This document shows positions 16,935 through 25,070 of a stretch of 64,000 nucleotides of DNA, in pieces. The notes below the pieces were generated by a model. That model saw only the letters and a list, made by a program, of their open reading frames with translations. It ran no database searches and had not been told where the DNA came from. The position numbers were made by a program, and so were the translations under genes. The DNA lies in assembly GCA_017052515.1 (NCBI GenBank), contig JAFHKR010000036.1:152699-216698 (forward strand), written 5' to 3'. This DNA comes from Fictibacillus nanhaiensis. Lineage in GTDB: Bacteria > Bacillota > Bacilli > Bacillales > Fictibacillaceae. Numbering within the stretch: the stretch's first letter is position 1; every line of letters starts with the position of its first letter.

Positions 16935-17330
16935 ATGTATCGTACATCTATCGTAGACTGTGTCAACTTAAACTCTCTTGCTAACTCAGGAGTACTGCAA
17001 ACAGGAGATACTGACAAGATCAATAGCTTTTCTGCAGCATTAGCGATCCAGAGAGAAAGTACAAAGTTTGGAACGTTCAATGTTCCATACAGCAAATACA
17101 AAGTTTTTTCACAGCCGGTATTAGTTCCAGTTTGTCCCGTGTATAAGGTAAAACAAACGTATCATGCGAACCCCTACATTAGAGTTGGAAAAATAGATAT
17201 TCTTGGGGTGTCCAGTTCATCCATCCTTCATATTGGATCAGTTAATGATGTTAAACTTCAATCTCGTGTGAAGCATATTCGTAATTTCTTAACAAATCCT
17301 TATCCGGAAAGTGAGGAGGAGGAAACATGA
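16935..17330 (+). CDS. gerPE: spore germination protein GerPE
   Basis: About 131 residues. The start is ambiguous between adjacent ATGs at 16932 and 16935; the second is better spaced from AGAGGTG. RTSIVDCVNLNSLANSGVLQTGDT, and later VGKIDILGVSSSSILHIGSVNDV, show the repeated GerP strand-turn pattern. The C-terminus is acidic (SEEEET). It overlaps gerPB by 4 nt. Its role in the coat is inferred from the family. Confidence 0.85.
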   Translation: MYRTSIVDCVNLNSLANSGVLQTGDTDKINSFSAALAIQRESTKFGTFNVPYSKYKVFSQPVLVPVCPVYKVKQTYHANPYIRVGKIDILGVSSSSILHIGSVNDVKLQSRVKHIRNFLTNPYPESEEEET

Positions 17331-17530
17331 ACCTTTTTGTAAGTCAGACGATCGTCATTCAACAGATAAGAGTGGATGGCATACAAAACTCATCTGTGCT
17401 CCAAATAGGAAGCGCCGGGGTTATACAGCCGATATCGCAATTATTTAACACAGGCGGTTTTACAGGTCCTGCCCCTCAGATTCCGGATCCGGATACTGCT
17501 CCTTCTGTTCCTTTAGGGCCGCCTTCATAA
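17327..17530 (+). CDS. gerPB: spore germination protein GerPB
   Basis: 67 residues. SQTIVIQQIRVDGIQNSSVLQIGSAG is characteristic of GerPB, which normally follows gerPA; here it comes after gerPE. The C-terminus is proline-rich (PAPQIPDPDTAPSVPLGPP). GGAGGAGG lies upstream, inside the gerPE end. The altered order gerPA-PC-PD-PE-PB, with a separate divergent gerPF-like gene, is unlike the B. subtilis layout. Confidence 0.8.
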   Translation: MNLFVSQTIVIQQIRVDGIQNSSVLQIGSAGVIQPISQLFNTGGFTGPAPQIPDPDTAPSVPLGPPS

Positions 17531-17542
17531 GAGGTGATTGAA

Positions 17543-17989
17543 TTGGACACTTGGAAACAAATGATGGACTGGAAAAGGATGGCCGAAGAATATTTTGGTG
17601 ATCAGTTCTTTACACCGAATCAAAATCAAAGGTCGACTAATAATCAAAATAATGAGAGTCCTCTTTGCAACATCTATGACACACCACAGGAAATTTGCTG
17701 TGTATTGGCGTTGCCTGGTTTAAATCGTACAGAGGATGTTGAAGTTATGGTCGATCCGTTTAAGCTGACCGTACAAGGAAAGTTATCGCTGACGTTAGAT
17801 TCCTATCATTTAAATTCGGAGGAATTTCAACTCGGTGCGTTTAATCGAGAGATCCATTTACCCGAAAAAGTTCTGCAAGAGCCCGTTCAGGCTTTTTATC
17901 GAAAAGGGTTATTATTCATTCGCTTATTAAAAGATACACGACCTGGAGCGAATCAGCGAAAGGTGAATTTAAACTGGGTGCAGGAGTAG
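17543..17989 (+). CDS. Hsp20/alpha-crystallin family protein of the gerP operon
   Basis: 148 residues from TTG 17543, 6 nt after GAGGTG; a GTG at 17534 is part of the ribosome site. N-terminal aromatic/acidic segment, a Gln/Asn-rich linker near residue 35, then an alpha-crystallin-like domain from about 50 (EICCVLALPGLNRTEDVEVMV) to the end. The domain is divergent and lacks a clear IxI tail. As the last gene of a SigK operon it is probably a spore-coat assembly protein. It mirrors the hsp20 gene at 14942 on the other arm. Confidence 0.8.
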   Translation: MDTWKQMMDWKRMAEEYFGDQFFTPNQNQRSTNNQNNESPLCNIYDTPQEICCVLALPGLNRTEDVEVMVDPFKLTVQGKLSLTLDSYHLNSEEFQLGAFNREIHLPEKVLQEPVQAFYRKGLLFIRLLKDTRPGANQRKVNLNWVQE

Positions 17990-18000
17990 CGAGTGGATTC

Positions 18001-18030
18001 TTGACGACAGGATACGAACTACCTTACAAT
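18001..18030 (+). promoter_or_regulatory. promoter for the ABC-F leader
   Basis: TTGACG (18001-18006), 18-nt spacer, TACAAT (18025-18030). The transcript would begin near 18037 and run 225 nt before the ABC-F start. Confidence 0.6.
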
Positions 18031-18054
18031 ATAGAAAAACAACGGAAGGAACAG

Positions 18055-18084
18055 GTGTATACGTCCAATGCGCAATTAATCTGA
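18055..18084 (+). CDS. possible 9-residue leader peptide
   Basis: GTG 18055 is preceded by GGAAGGA (18044-18050) and reads MYTSNAQLI before a TGA. Short leader peptides upstream of ABC-F genes serve as ribosome-stalling sensors for antibiotics. The spacing (4 nt) is short and the peptide resembles no known stalling motif that I recognise. Confidence 0.35.
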   Translation: MYTSNAQLI

Positions 18085-18132
18085 TTTTAGCCATTTACTT
18101 GAATAAAAAAGTAGAACGCTAGATAGGATTTC

Positions 18133-18261
18133 TCTGCCCATTTTTAGGACTTCATTACAGGCCTGTTTTTTTGTTGCAAAAAAACGTGTGATTGCGTGTT
18201 TTTTTGTGATACTTATTTTGGCTTGGGCAGACCTCTCTAGTTAATAGGGGAGGTTTTTTTT
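18133..18261 (+). promoter_or_regulatory. attenuator leader of the ABC-F gene
   Basis: An 8-bp stem begins ACCTCTC (18231-18237), closes with GGGGAGGT (18247-18254), and runs into T8 ending directly at the GTG start. Its 3' arm contains the ribosome site GGGGAGG, so the hairpin blocks both transcription and translation. Upstream TCTGCCCA (18133-18140) can pair with TGGGCAGA (18224-18231), which abuts the terminator stem. Confidence 0.65.
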
Positions 18262-19899
18262 GTGCTTTTATTAGAGGCGAAGCAATTAGAAAAATCGTAT
18301 GATGGAAAATTAATTATAAAGCAAACAGAGCCGTTTCAACTTTTTACTAATGACCGAGTAGGTCTTGTTGGTTTGAACGGCTCTGGAAAATCAACGTTTC
18401 TAAAATTACTTGCAGAAACTGAGCTTAGAGATGCAGGGTCCGTCCAACATTACGGAACACTTGGGATCGTAAGTCAGTTTGCCAAAGAGGAGCAAAGTCT
18501 TACTTCAAAAAGTGAAGCCGCTTGGAACCTGCAAGGCAAAAAGTATGACACGATGAGCGGTGGTGAAAGAACGCGGACTCAAATCGCCGCTGCTCTAGAA
18601 CAAGATCCAGATATCCTTATCTTAGATGAACCTACGTCTCATCTTGATGTCGACGGAATGGATCAACTTGCAGATGAACTTTTACGTTTTAAAGGAGCAC
18701 TTTTGCTTGTCTCACATGACCGTGCATTTCTAGATACGGTATGCACAAAGATCGTCGAAATCGATCACCAAACGTTCGCAACATATCCTGGTAACTATTC
18801 AGATTATCTGATTCAAAAAGATCAACAACTCAAACGAAAACACTTTGAATACGAACAGTATGTTAAAGAAAAAACAAGACTTGAGAGAACGGCTAAGGAA
18901 AAAGCATCTAAAGCGAGAGACTTGAAGAACAAACCAACTCGCATGTCTTATAGTGAAGCAAAGCTAGGAAAAGGAAAACTTCAGAATGCAAAGCGTTCAC
19001 TTGAGAAGAAATCGAAGGTTATTGAGAAAAGGATCGAGATGCTCGATAAGAAGGAAAAGCCAAAGAAGCAACAGAATGTGGAATTCGATATACAACGATT
19101 CTCTAAGGTTCATGGAAAACAAGTCTTAGTTGTTAAAGATCTTTCTTTAAGGTTTGATGAAAAACCACTGGTTCAAAATCTTACGTTCTCTGTAAAACCG
19201 GGGATGAAGATCGTTTTAACAGGCAAGAACGGAACCGGAAAATCCACCTTACTTCAAGAAATCTATAAAGGAAATGAAGCGATTGAAAAGTCTAATCAGC
19301 TTAAAGTCGGCTACTTCCATCAGCATCTTAATATTTTGGATCCACAAAAAAGTATTCTTGAGAACGTGATGGAACGTAGTCTGTACGATGAAACATGGGT
19401 TAGAACCATATTAGCAAGAATGTTATTTAAACGTGAAGATGTCTTTAAAAGAGTAGATGTATTGAGTGGCGGTGAAAAGATGAAGACTGCTCTCGCAAAA
19501 CTTTTCTTAAGTGACTACAATTTATTGTTACTAGATGAACCCTCAAATTACTTAGATTTGTTTACAAGGGAAGCGTTAGAAGAAGTCTTAGTAGCCTATC
19601 CTGGTACATTTATCTTAGCTACACATGACAGACGTTTAATGGAAAAGACAGCCACTCATATTTTAGAGCTGCAGCCACCTAAGGTATACTGGTTCGAAGG
19701 GGACTATACAGAGTTTAAGAAACAACGAAGTGGAACCCAAAACGAGCAGAATCACGATGGTGATGAGTTGCTTAAGCTGCAGTTTGAGATGGCAGAACTG
19801 ATCAGTCAGCTTTCTGTTTGTTCAGATCTCAGCAAAAAAGATGAGCTCGATCGCCGTTATAATCATGTACTGCATAGAATGAATAAGTTAAGATCATAA
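18262..19899 (+). CDS. ABC-F ribosomal protection protein
   Basis: 545 residues, GTG start. Soluble tandem ATPase without membrane spans. First cassette: GLNGSGKST, MSGGERTR, ILILDEPTSHLD. Second cassette: TGKNGTGKST, LSGGEKMK, LLLLDEPSNYLD. Between them, at about residues 190-275, lies a long charged linker including KPTRMSYSEAKLGKGK, typical of antibiotic-resistance ABC-F proteins (Vga/Lsa/Msr/VmlR type) that displace drugs from the peptidyl-transferase centre. The attenuator leader strengthens the call over a housekeeping ABC-F. Which drugs it acts on cannot be told. Confidence 0.85.
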   Translation: MLLLEAKQLEKSYDGKLIIKQTEPFQLFTNDRVGLVGLNGSGKSTFLKLLAETELRDAGSVQHYGTLGIVSQFAKEEQSLTSKSEAAWNLQGKKYDTMSGGERTRTQIAAALEQDPDILILDEPTSHLDVDGMDQLADELLRFKGALLLVSHDRAFLDTVCTKIVEIDHQTFATYPGNYSDYLIQKDQQLKRKHFEYEQYVKEKTRLERTAKEKASKARDLKNKPTRMSYSEAKLGKGKLQNAKRSLEKKSKVIEKRIEMLDKKEKPKKQQNVEFDIQRFSKVHGKQVLVVKDLSLRFDEKPLVQNLTFSVKPGMKIVLTGKNGTGKSTLLQEIYKGNEAIEKSNQLKVGYFHQHLNILDPQKSILENVMERSLYDETWVRTILARMLFKREDVFKRVDVLSGGEKMKTALAKLFLSDYNLLLLDEPSNYLDLFTREALEEVLVAYPGTFILATHDRRLMEKTATHILELQPPKVYWFEGDYTEFKKQRSGTQNEQNHDGDELLKLQFEMAELISQLSVCSDLSKKDELDRRYNHVLHRMNKLRS

Positions 19900-19943
19900 A
19901 GAAGTAGAGCCGCTCAAAATGAGCGGCTCTACTTCTTTTTATC
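19898..19943. terminator. bidirectional terminator
   Basis: A perfect stem (AAGTAGAGCCGCTCA with its complement) around an AAAT loop, T-run on the plus side and A-rich flank on the other. It overlaps the end of the opposing small gene. Confidence 0.92.
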
Positions 19944-20111
19944 TACTTTTATTGGCGGTTCTTCTTGATCGGTGATCCCTGAATCATAGCCGATCTGATT
20001 GAGATCCTTTTCGTCAGCTACCGTACCTCCGGCCATTCCTTCGTTCATCATTCGATCAACGTCTAAGTATAGATCTTTTTTACCTTCATTTTCTTTATCT
20101 TTTTTTGCCAT
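19929..20111 (-). CDS. small hydrophilic Bacillaceae protein (60 aa)
   Basis: Highly charged, MAKKDKENEGKKDLYLDVDR start, MMNEGMAGGTV in the middle and a Lys-rich end. No membrane span or signal peptide. I associate this pattern with short conserved Bacillus proteins of unknown function (possibly the DUF4021 group), without certainty. AAGGCTGATTAAC upstream gives a weak ribosome site. Its last codons are inside the shared terminator stem. Confidence 0.65.
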   Translation of the reverse strand: MAKKDKENEGKKDLYLDVDRMMNEGMAGGTVADEKDLNQIGYDSGITDQEEPPIKVDKKK

Positions 20112-20254
20112 GTTAATCAGCCTTTCTGTTTGAACTAGTATTAGAATGTCCCAATTTGAAACTTATTTGCAGCCAATCCGTAGAAAATAATAAGTGAAAA
20201 TCGAAATTATGTAGATTCATATAAAGTAAATTCTAAAGAAATGAGGAGATCGAA

Positions 20255-20698
20255 ATGAAAAAGACATTATTGGCTGTTCTTTTATCGTTCAGCGTTCTTA
20301 CAGGATGTTCGGCAGTGGAAGACGTAACAAACGGAATTAATTATGTACCAGAAGCAACAGAATACATTAACGATGTTCAACAATTTTCAAAAGAAATTCC
20401 TTCGTTAGCGGAGAAAGCTGTCTCTGATCAAAATGCACGTGTTGAGTTAGAGAAGGCACTTGAAGAAATGAATACAACGATTGAAGAATTTAATGAATTA
20501 TCTCCACCCTCTGTATTTGAAGATATTCATAATCAGGTGATGGAACATAATCAAACGTTTCAAGATGGAATAGATAAGTATCAAACGGCAGTAGAGAACG
20601 GAGAACTGACCCCTGACTTTTTGGAGAAGAGTGGGTTGCTAGATGATGTCAAAGTATACACGGACTTATTAAACGATATTAAGCAATTAGGCGAGTAA
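20255..20698 (+). CDS. DUF6376-type lipoprotein
   Basis: 147 residues with a lipoprotein signal peptide (MKKTLLAVLLSFSVLTGC, lipobox LTGC with Cys18). The mature chain is helical and acidic, with heptad-like stretches (VELEKALEEMNTTIEEFNEL). It would sit on the outer face of the cytoplasmic membrane. GAGGAG lies upstream. The family occurs across Bacillus with no known function; it is a single-gene unit. Confidence 0.75.
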   Translation: MKKTLLAVLLSFSVLTGCSAVEDVTNGINYVPEATEYINDVQQFSKEIPSLAEKAVSDQNARVELEKALEEMNTTIEEFNELSPPSVFEDIHNQVMEHNQTFQDGIDKYQTAVENGELTPDFLEKSGLLDDVKVYTDLLNDIKQLGE

Positions 20699-20800
20699 TC
20701 CTTTTTTCTTACTTTTGCCCATTTATTCAAAATTTCATGTTACATTTCGACTAAATTCGGGAATATGACAATGAGATAATTGGTGAGGGTGGGTAAAAGA

Positions 20801-20953
20801 ATGGAAGACTATCATATTAAGATTGAAGATTATATGCAGCTATTGAAGAAAAGATACAAAAAAGGCAGACTTCAGGCGAAACAATATCGAAAACGATTAG
20901 AGCTCATTCATCTCTGGCACATGCGCGGCGTGGTCAAAGTGCCAAAGGAATAA
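20801..20953 (+). CDS. small basic protein (50 aa)
   Basis: ATG 20801 follows GAGGGTGGG. The sequence begins MEDYHIKIEDYMQLLKKRYK and continues with basic residues (KGRLQAKQYRKRLELIHLWH), predicting one or two amphipathic helices. No known family is recognised. The gene sits between a lipoprotein and a membrane protein on the same strand. Support is the ribosome site and the helix periodicity. Confidence 0.5.
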   Translation: MEDYHIKIEDYMQLLKKRYKKGRLQAKQYRKRLELIHLWHMRGVVKVPKE

Positions 20954-21015
20954 CTTGAAAATAACCAGTCTTTGACGATAAATGTATAAACACGACTAGT
21001 CTTGGCAGGTGCAAC

Positions 21016-21663
21016 ATGATTTTAATAAATAATACGTTCGAAAAAGCTAGGCATACAAAATATGATTATTTCTATCATATTGCGTTTGCCGTTCTTTTCT
21101 GTTTATACAGTTTCCTTATGCTTTTTTCCAGCAAACTGCTGGGTTTTTTGTTTTTTGTTTATGGACTACTCTTGTTAGGACATACCGTTTGGAAGGGAAT
21201 CCGAACAAGCTATTCCATACCTTATATCTTGTTCGGACTAACCATTCTGTTTTTTAGCAGATTGTTCTGGTTAGAGGCATTTTCCGTACTGCCTGTTTTC
21301 TTTTATGAGATTTTTCAGATTGTATTCTTCCTTGGTATAGTTATTGGAATTTGTTTACTTTATGGATTAATGGTTAAAGGAGCACCTCTAGCTAACAAAT
21401 TTCAAACTCACGGTGTTCATAGTAGCTACTTTGTAACAGGATGCCTCTTGCTTCCCTATACATGGATCTTTAGTTACGGAGCGATCGTTCAAGATAATCT
21501 TGGCAATCTCACATGGGCATTGCTCATCCTCGTCCTTTGGGGAACACTATATCTTGTTCAGCTCGTTACACATCACAATAAAATCATGCTAGTAGCTTTA
21601 TATTCAGTAAATATTAGTGTAGGATGCTGGACGATTTACAGATGGATAAACATTTTAACATAA
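21016..21663 (+). CDS. polytopic membrane protein, unknown
   Basis: 215 residues with about seven hydrophobic segments and very few charged residues between them (for example AVLFCLYSFLMLF, FLFFVYGLLLLG, ALLILVLWGTLYLVQLV). No conserved catalytic motif or family pattern is recognised. The start is ATG 21016 behind GGCAGGTGC, a weak site. It ends right at an unusually large nested terminator. Function unknown. Confidence 0.65.
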   Translation: MILINNTFEKARHTKYDYFYHIAFAVLFCLYSFLMLFSSKLLGFLFFVYGLLLLGHTVWKGIRTSYSIPYILFGLTILFFSRLFWLEAFSVLPVFFYEIFQIVFFLGIVIGICLLYGLMVKGAPLANKFQTHGVHSSYFVTGCLLLPYTWIFSYGAIVQDNLGNLTWALLILVLWGTLYLVQLVTHHNKIMLVALYSVNISVGCWTIYRWINILT

Positions 21664-21750
21664 GAAAAGAGAAGCCTTTTGTGACTGCACCTCCAAATTT
21701 TAGATTGGTCTAAAATTTGGGTGCAGTTCATTTATAGGCTTCTCTTTTTT
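21664..21750. terminator. large nested bidirectional terminator
   Basis: Outer stem AAAAGAGAAGCC with GGCTTCTCTTTT. Inside it lies a second perfect inverted repeat, ACTGCACC(T)CCAAATTTTAGA with its complement around TTGG. The inner 44-nt palindrome looks like a separate module inserted into a simpler terminator. Confidence 0.85.
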
Positions 21751-22480
21751 AGTTTCTTCTTAATTTAGCTAGCAGATGCAATATTTCAAAGTAAAGCCAA
21801 ACTAACGTGACCATGAGTCCGAACGCACCGTACCATTCCATGTATTTAGGCGCTCCGCGATCTGCTCCATATTCAATGAAATCAAAGTCTAAAACTAAAT
21901 TTAGTGCAGCAATTACGACGATAAACAGAGAAATTCCGATTCCGATCGGACCTGTGCTATGCAGATAAGGTACGCTCATTCCAAAAAAGCTTAAAATAAA
22001 ACTAGTGAGATAAACAAGCATAATTCCCATAGTCGCTGAGAAAACGATCAATCTAAAGTTCTGGGTTACTTTTATGATCCTGAACATATAAGCGAGCAAT
22101 AAGGCAAATAACGTTCCAAAAGTTAAAGCAACAGCTTGCAAGGTGATACCATTGAATTGAGCCTCAAAATTAGCGGATATCCCCCCAACTGCAAGCCCTT
22201 CTAACGCGGCATATAGCGGTGCAAGTAAGGGTGCTGTTTTAGGCACGAATGCAACGATTAACGCCGTTACAAGACCCCCAATCAAACCAATCAAGATCAA
22301 ATGACTCACTGGGTTACCTAAATTGTATTGATACCAAGTAAAAATTGCAGATGCCATTAAGATAAGCAGAAGAATAAACGTTTTGTTCACTGTTCCTGAT
22401 AAAGTCATCTTTTTGCTAAAAGACATTCCCCTGAACTTATCAAAAGTGGAGCCTTTTAAAGCAGGATTCGCACTTCTCAT
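21749..22480 (-). CDS. Bax inhibitor-1 / YccA family membrane protein
   Basis: 243 residues, ATG 22480 behind GGAGGA. The N-terminus (RSANPALKGSTF) is followed by seven hydrophobic segments and the family signature FDFIEYGADRGAPKYMEWYGAFG with acidic residues in the last spans. Relatives act as pH-sensitive ion (calcium) leak proteins, e.g. B. subtilis YetJ, though this one is nearer the YccA-like branch. It is a monocistronic gene on the cytoplasmic membrane. Confidence 0.82.
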   Translation of the reverse strand: MRSANPALKGSTFDKFRGMSFSKKMTLSGTVNKTFILLLILMASAIFTWYQYNLGNPVSHLILIGLIGGLVTALIVAFVPKTAPLLAPLYAALEGLAVGGISANFEAQFNGITLQAVALTFGTLFALLLAYMFRIIKVTQNFRLIVFSATMGIMLVYLTSFILSFFGMSVPYLHSTGPIGIGISLFIVVIAALNLVLDFDFIEYGADRGAPKYMEWYGAFGLMVTLVWLYFEILHLLAKLRRN

Positions 22481-22690
22481 GTAAAATTCCTCCTTCTTTC
22501 CATACATAAAATACGTACAAACATCATCAAAGTTTCATGCGTTAAAATAATATGTCACATCATCATTCATTATAATGACATTTCCAATGAATGTTAAAGA
22601 TATTAGGAAATTTTGACTATTTTAGACAAAGACCGACAAAAATTTAATGTTATGGAAGTATTATATAGTTGAAAGAAAGGAGGTGAGTAT

Positions 22691-23530
22691 ATGCGTATAT
22701 CAAACCTCATTATGCAGGGGTTAATCGCGGGTGCCGTCCTTTTTATTCCTGCAGAAGTTTTTGCAGAGAAAGAAGATGTGGAGAAACGGAATCATAATGC
22801 TGAGCGAAACAGACAGCAAATCGTACAACAAGACAAAGTTACAGATCGTGTTCCTGTACAAGCAACAAAACAAGTAGGAATAGCATTGAAAACAAAGCCG
22901 ACTGAAAGTAAGAGTAAAGCGGAGTTGGATAAACCTCAATCTAAGCGATCTGAAACAAAGTTGTTGAAGCAAGTTCCGATATCGAAACAAAAAAATTCTC
23001 AGCATGCAAACTACCGAAGCAAGGTAAAAAAATTAGACCCTCAAAGACAAACGAAAGAACATGTCCCGGTGAAGCAGACCGAACGAGTCATTCAGGCAGA
23101 GCGTTCTGAATTGAAAAAGGCTGAATCATCAAGTGCAATACATAGAAAAACAGTGGTAAACAAATCCGTTCCAAAAAAAGATTCGGTAAAGGTACTTGAA
23201 AAGAAGCCAACTCCATTAAAGGAGAAAGTTAGTCATCCACAGATGAAAAAGGATGTCTCTCCTTTATCAAATCAGAAGTCTTCAAAAGTACCTCCTCATC
23301 CTGTTTCAAAAGTAATTCCAGCTGCTACAGGACAAGGATCTTCCTCAACAACGAACCAATCGGATGGTGGGAGCGGAACAGTGTCATTTGCTAACTTTAA
23401 AGCTAGCTTAATGTTGCCGATTATTTTTGAAGATGGGGAAAAGGTTTCTGTGTATTTTGGCAGAATGGACCTCTTAAGAAGTCAATGGGTGAACGCACCG
23501 CCGGGAAGACCGCCGGAAAAGGCTCTTTAA
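22691..23530 (+). CDS. secreted lysine-rich protein, unknown
   Basis: 279 residues. A signal peptide (MRISNLIMQGLIAGAVLFIP...VFA, cleavage near residue 25) precedes about 190 residues of low-complexity sequence very rich in Lys, Gln, Ser and Val, strongly basic and without Cys. A short ordered-looking C-terminal part (SFANFKASLMLPIIFEDGEKV to the end) follows. AAAGGAGGTGAG gives an excellent start. It lies 57 nt before a secreted strongly acidic repeat protein. No family recognised; a cell-wall or polymer-binding role is a guess. Confidence 0.72.
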   Translation: MRISNLIMQGLIAGAVLFIPAEVFAEKEDVEKRNHNAERNRQQIVQQDKVTDRVPVQATKQVGIALKTKPTESKSKAELDKPQSKRSETKLLKQVPISKQKNSQHANYRSKVKKLDPQRQTKEHVPVKQTERVIQAERSELKKAESSSAIHRKTVVNKSVPKKDSVKVLEKKPTPLKEKVSHPQMKKDVSPLSNQKSSKVPPHPVSKVIPAATGQGSSSTTNQSDGGSGTVSFANFKASLMLPIIFEDGEKVSVYFGRMDLLRSQWVNAPPGRPPEKAL

Positions 23531-23587
23531 TTTTTCTAGAAAATTGTAATGTAAACAACTATCTGAAAATTTAAGGAGCGAATGAAA

Positions 23588-25015
23588 ATGAAAAAAGTCA
23601 ACCGTACATTTGTAAAATCTATCGTATTTGCTGGAACATTAACTCTTGCAGCTGTTGTAGGTACTGGGGCTGCTGAAGCGGCTGGGCACCAATCAGAAAA
23701 GGCTATTGCTGCTCATGCTCAAAGTGCAAAAGGATCTCAAGGTCACGTACAAGCTAAGGACGAAAAGTTTGAAAAACCAGCTAAAGTTACTGTGAAGATT
23801 CAAAAGCCAGTAAAAGTTGAAAAACCAGCCAAACCTGAGAAAGCTGCTACTAAGCCAGAAAAAACTGAAAAACCTTCAAAAGATAAGAGTCATTCTCAAG
23901 CTGCTGAACATGCAAGTGAAACGGCTAAGAAACACGCTGCTCCAAATGCTGCGGTTCACGCTGTTGCGACTAAAACAGAAGAGCCTGTTGTAGCAAAACC
24001 TGTTACTGAAGAACCTACAGAAAAAGTTGTAGTTCCTGTTGAGGAAGAAAAAACAGAAGTAATTGAAATTGAAGTTCCAGTTACAACGAATCCTGAAGAG
24101 GGTAAAAAGGAAGATTCAGTAACAGAAGATGATGATGCTACTCGTAAAGAGGATATCGAATATGCTTCGGATGAAGATGCGGTTAAAGAAGACGATGAAG
24201 ATTCTGAAGATGAAGCAGTGCAAGAGGAAAATGAAGATAATCCAGTAAAAGAAGAAGACAAAACAGATGTTATTGCTGACGATGATGCAGTTAAAGAGGA
24301 CGATGATGTTGAGAATGGAGAAGACCATTCTGACGAAGAAGATTCTGAAAACACAAAAGAAAAGCTAGAAAACAAATCTCTTCAAAACAAAATCAACTCT
24401 AATGCGTTTGAGCGCTCAAGTGAAAACGCAAAAATGCATGCTGCACCAAACGCTGCAGTACATGCTGATGCTGAAGTAACAGAAGAAGCACCAGCGACTG
24501 AAGAAACTACAACTGAAGAAGTAACAGAAGAAGCACCAGCGACTGAAGAAACTACGACTGAAGAAGAAGTAACAGAGGAAGCACCAGCGACTGAAGAAAC
24601 TACGACTGAAGAAGAAGTAACAGAAGAAGCACCAGCAACTGAAGAGACTACAACTGAAGAAGAAGTAACTGAGGAAGCACCAGCGACTGAAGAAACTACG
24701 ACTGAAGAAGAAGTAAAAGAAGAAGCACCGGCAACTGAAGAAACTGCAACTGAAGAAGAAGTAACAGAAGAAGCACCAGCAACTGAAGAAACTACGACTG
24801 ACGAAGAAGTTTCTGCACTTTTGAACAAGATTCGTTCATTAGCAGCTGAGCATGCTTCTGAAAATGCGAAGTTACATGCAGCCATTAACGCAGCAATTTT
24901 AGCAGTTGAAGATGTTTTAGAAGAAGATGTTTCAGAAGTTGTTGAAGTGCCTGCAACTGAAGAAGATACAACTGAAGAAACAGTTGAAATTACAGTAGAA
25001 ACTGAAACAAAATAG
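23588..25015 (+). CDS. secreted glutamate/threonine-rich repeat protein
   Basis: About 475 residues. Signal peptide ending near GAAEAAG. The N-terminal third is Lys/Ala/Pro-rich; residues about 140-265 are very acidic (Glu/Asp runs); residues about 297-410 contain seven copies of a 16-residue unit like EVTEEAPATEETTTEE. A motif HASENAKLHAAPNAAVHA recurs three times (near 115, 285 and 425), flanking the acidic blocks. ATG 23588 is better spaced from AAGGAG than the one at 23582. No LPXTG or catalytic domain is seen. Probably a cell-surface or matrix polymer; function unknown. Confidence 0.75.
   Translation: MKKVNRTFVKSIVFAGTLTLAAVVGTGAAEAAGHQSEKAIAAHAQSAKGSQGHVQAKDEKFEKPAKVTVKIQKPVKVEKPAKPEKAATKPEKTEKPSKDKSHSQAAEHASETAKKHAAPNAAVHAVATKTEEPVVAKPVTEEPTEKVVVPVEEEKTEVIEIEVPVTTNPEEGKKEDSVTEDDDATRKEDIEYASDEDAVKEDDEDSEDEAVQEENEDNPVKEEDKTDVIADDDAVKEDDDVENGEDHSDEEDSENTKEKLENKSLQNKINSNAFERSSENAKMHAAPNAAVHADAEVTEEAPATEETTTEEVTEEAPATEETTTEEEVTEEAPATEETTTEEEVTEEAPATEETTTEEEVTEEAPATEETTTEEEVKEEAPATEETATEEEVTEEAPATEETTTDEEVSALLNKIRSLAAEHASENAKLHAAINAAILAVEDVLEEDVSEVVEVPATEEDTTEETVEITVETETK
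24473..24810 (+). repeat. intragenic 48-bp tandem repeats
   Basis: Seven near-identical 45-48 bp units encode the TEE-APATEETT repeats. A long antisense frame across this stretch is a by-product of the codon pattern. Confidence 0.9.
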
Positions 25016-25024
25016 TAAAAATGA

Positions 25025-25055
25025 AGTCAGGGATTCGCGGTCCCTGGCTTTTTTG
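25025..25055 (+). terminator. terminator after the acidic repeat protein
   Basis: AGTCAGGGA pairs with TCCCTGGCT around TTCGCGG, followed by six T's. Confidence 0.85.
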
Positions 25056-25070
25056 TACTGAAATATTCTT

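Noticed and set aside
16799..17101. 100-codon minus-strand frame in the gerP operon
   Set aside because: Shadow of gerPD and gerPE, which have proper starts and family matches.
24382..24885. 167-codon antisense frame
   Set aside because: Mirror of the GAA/ACT codon repeats of the acidic protein; low complexity, no ribosome site.
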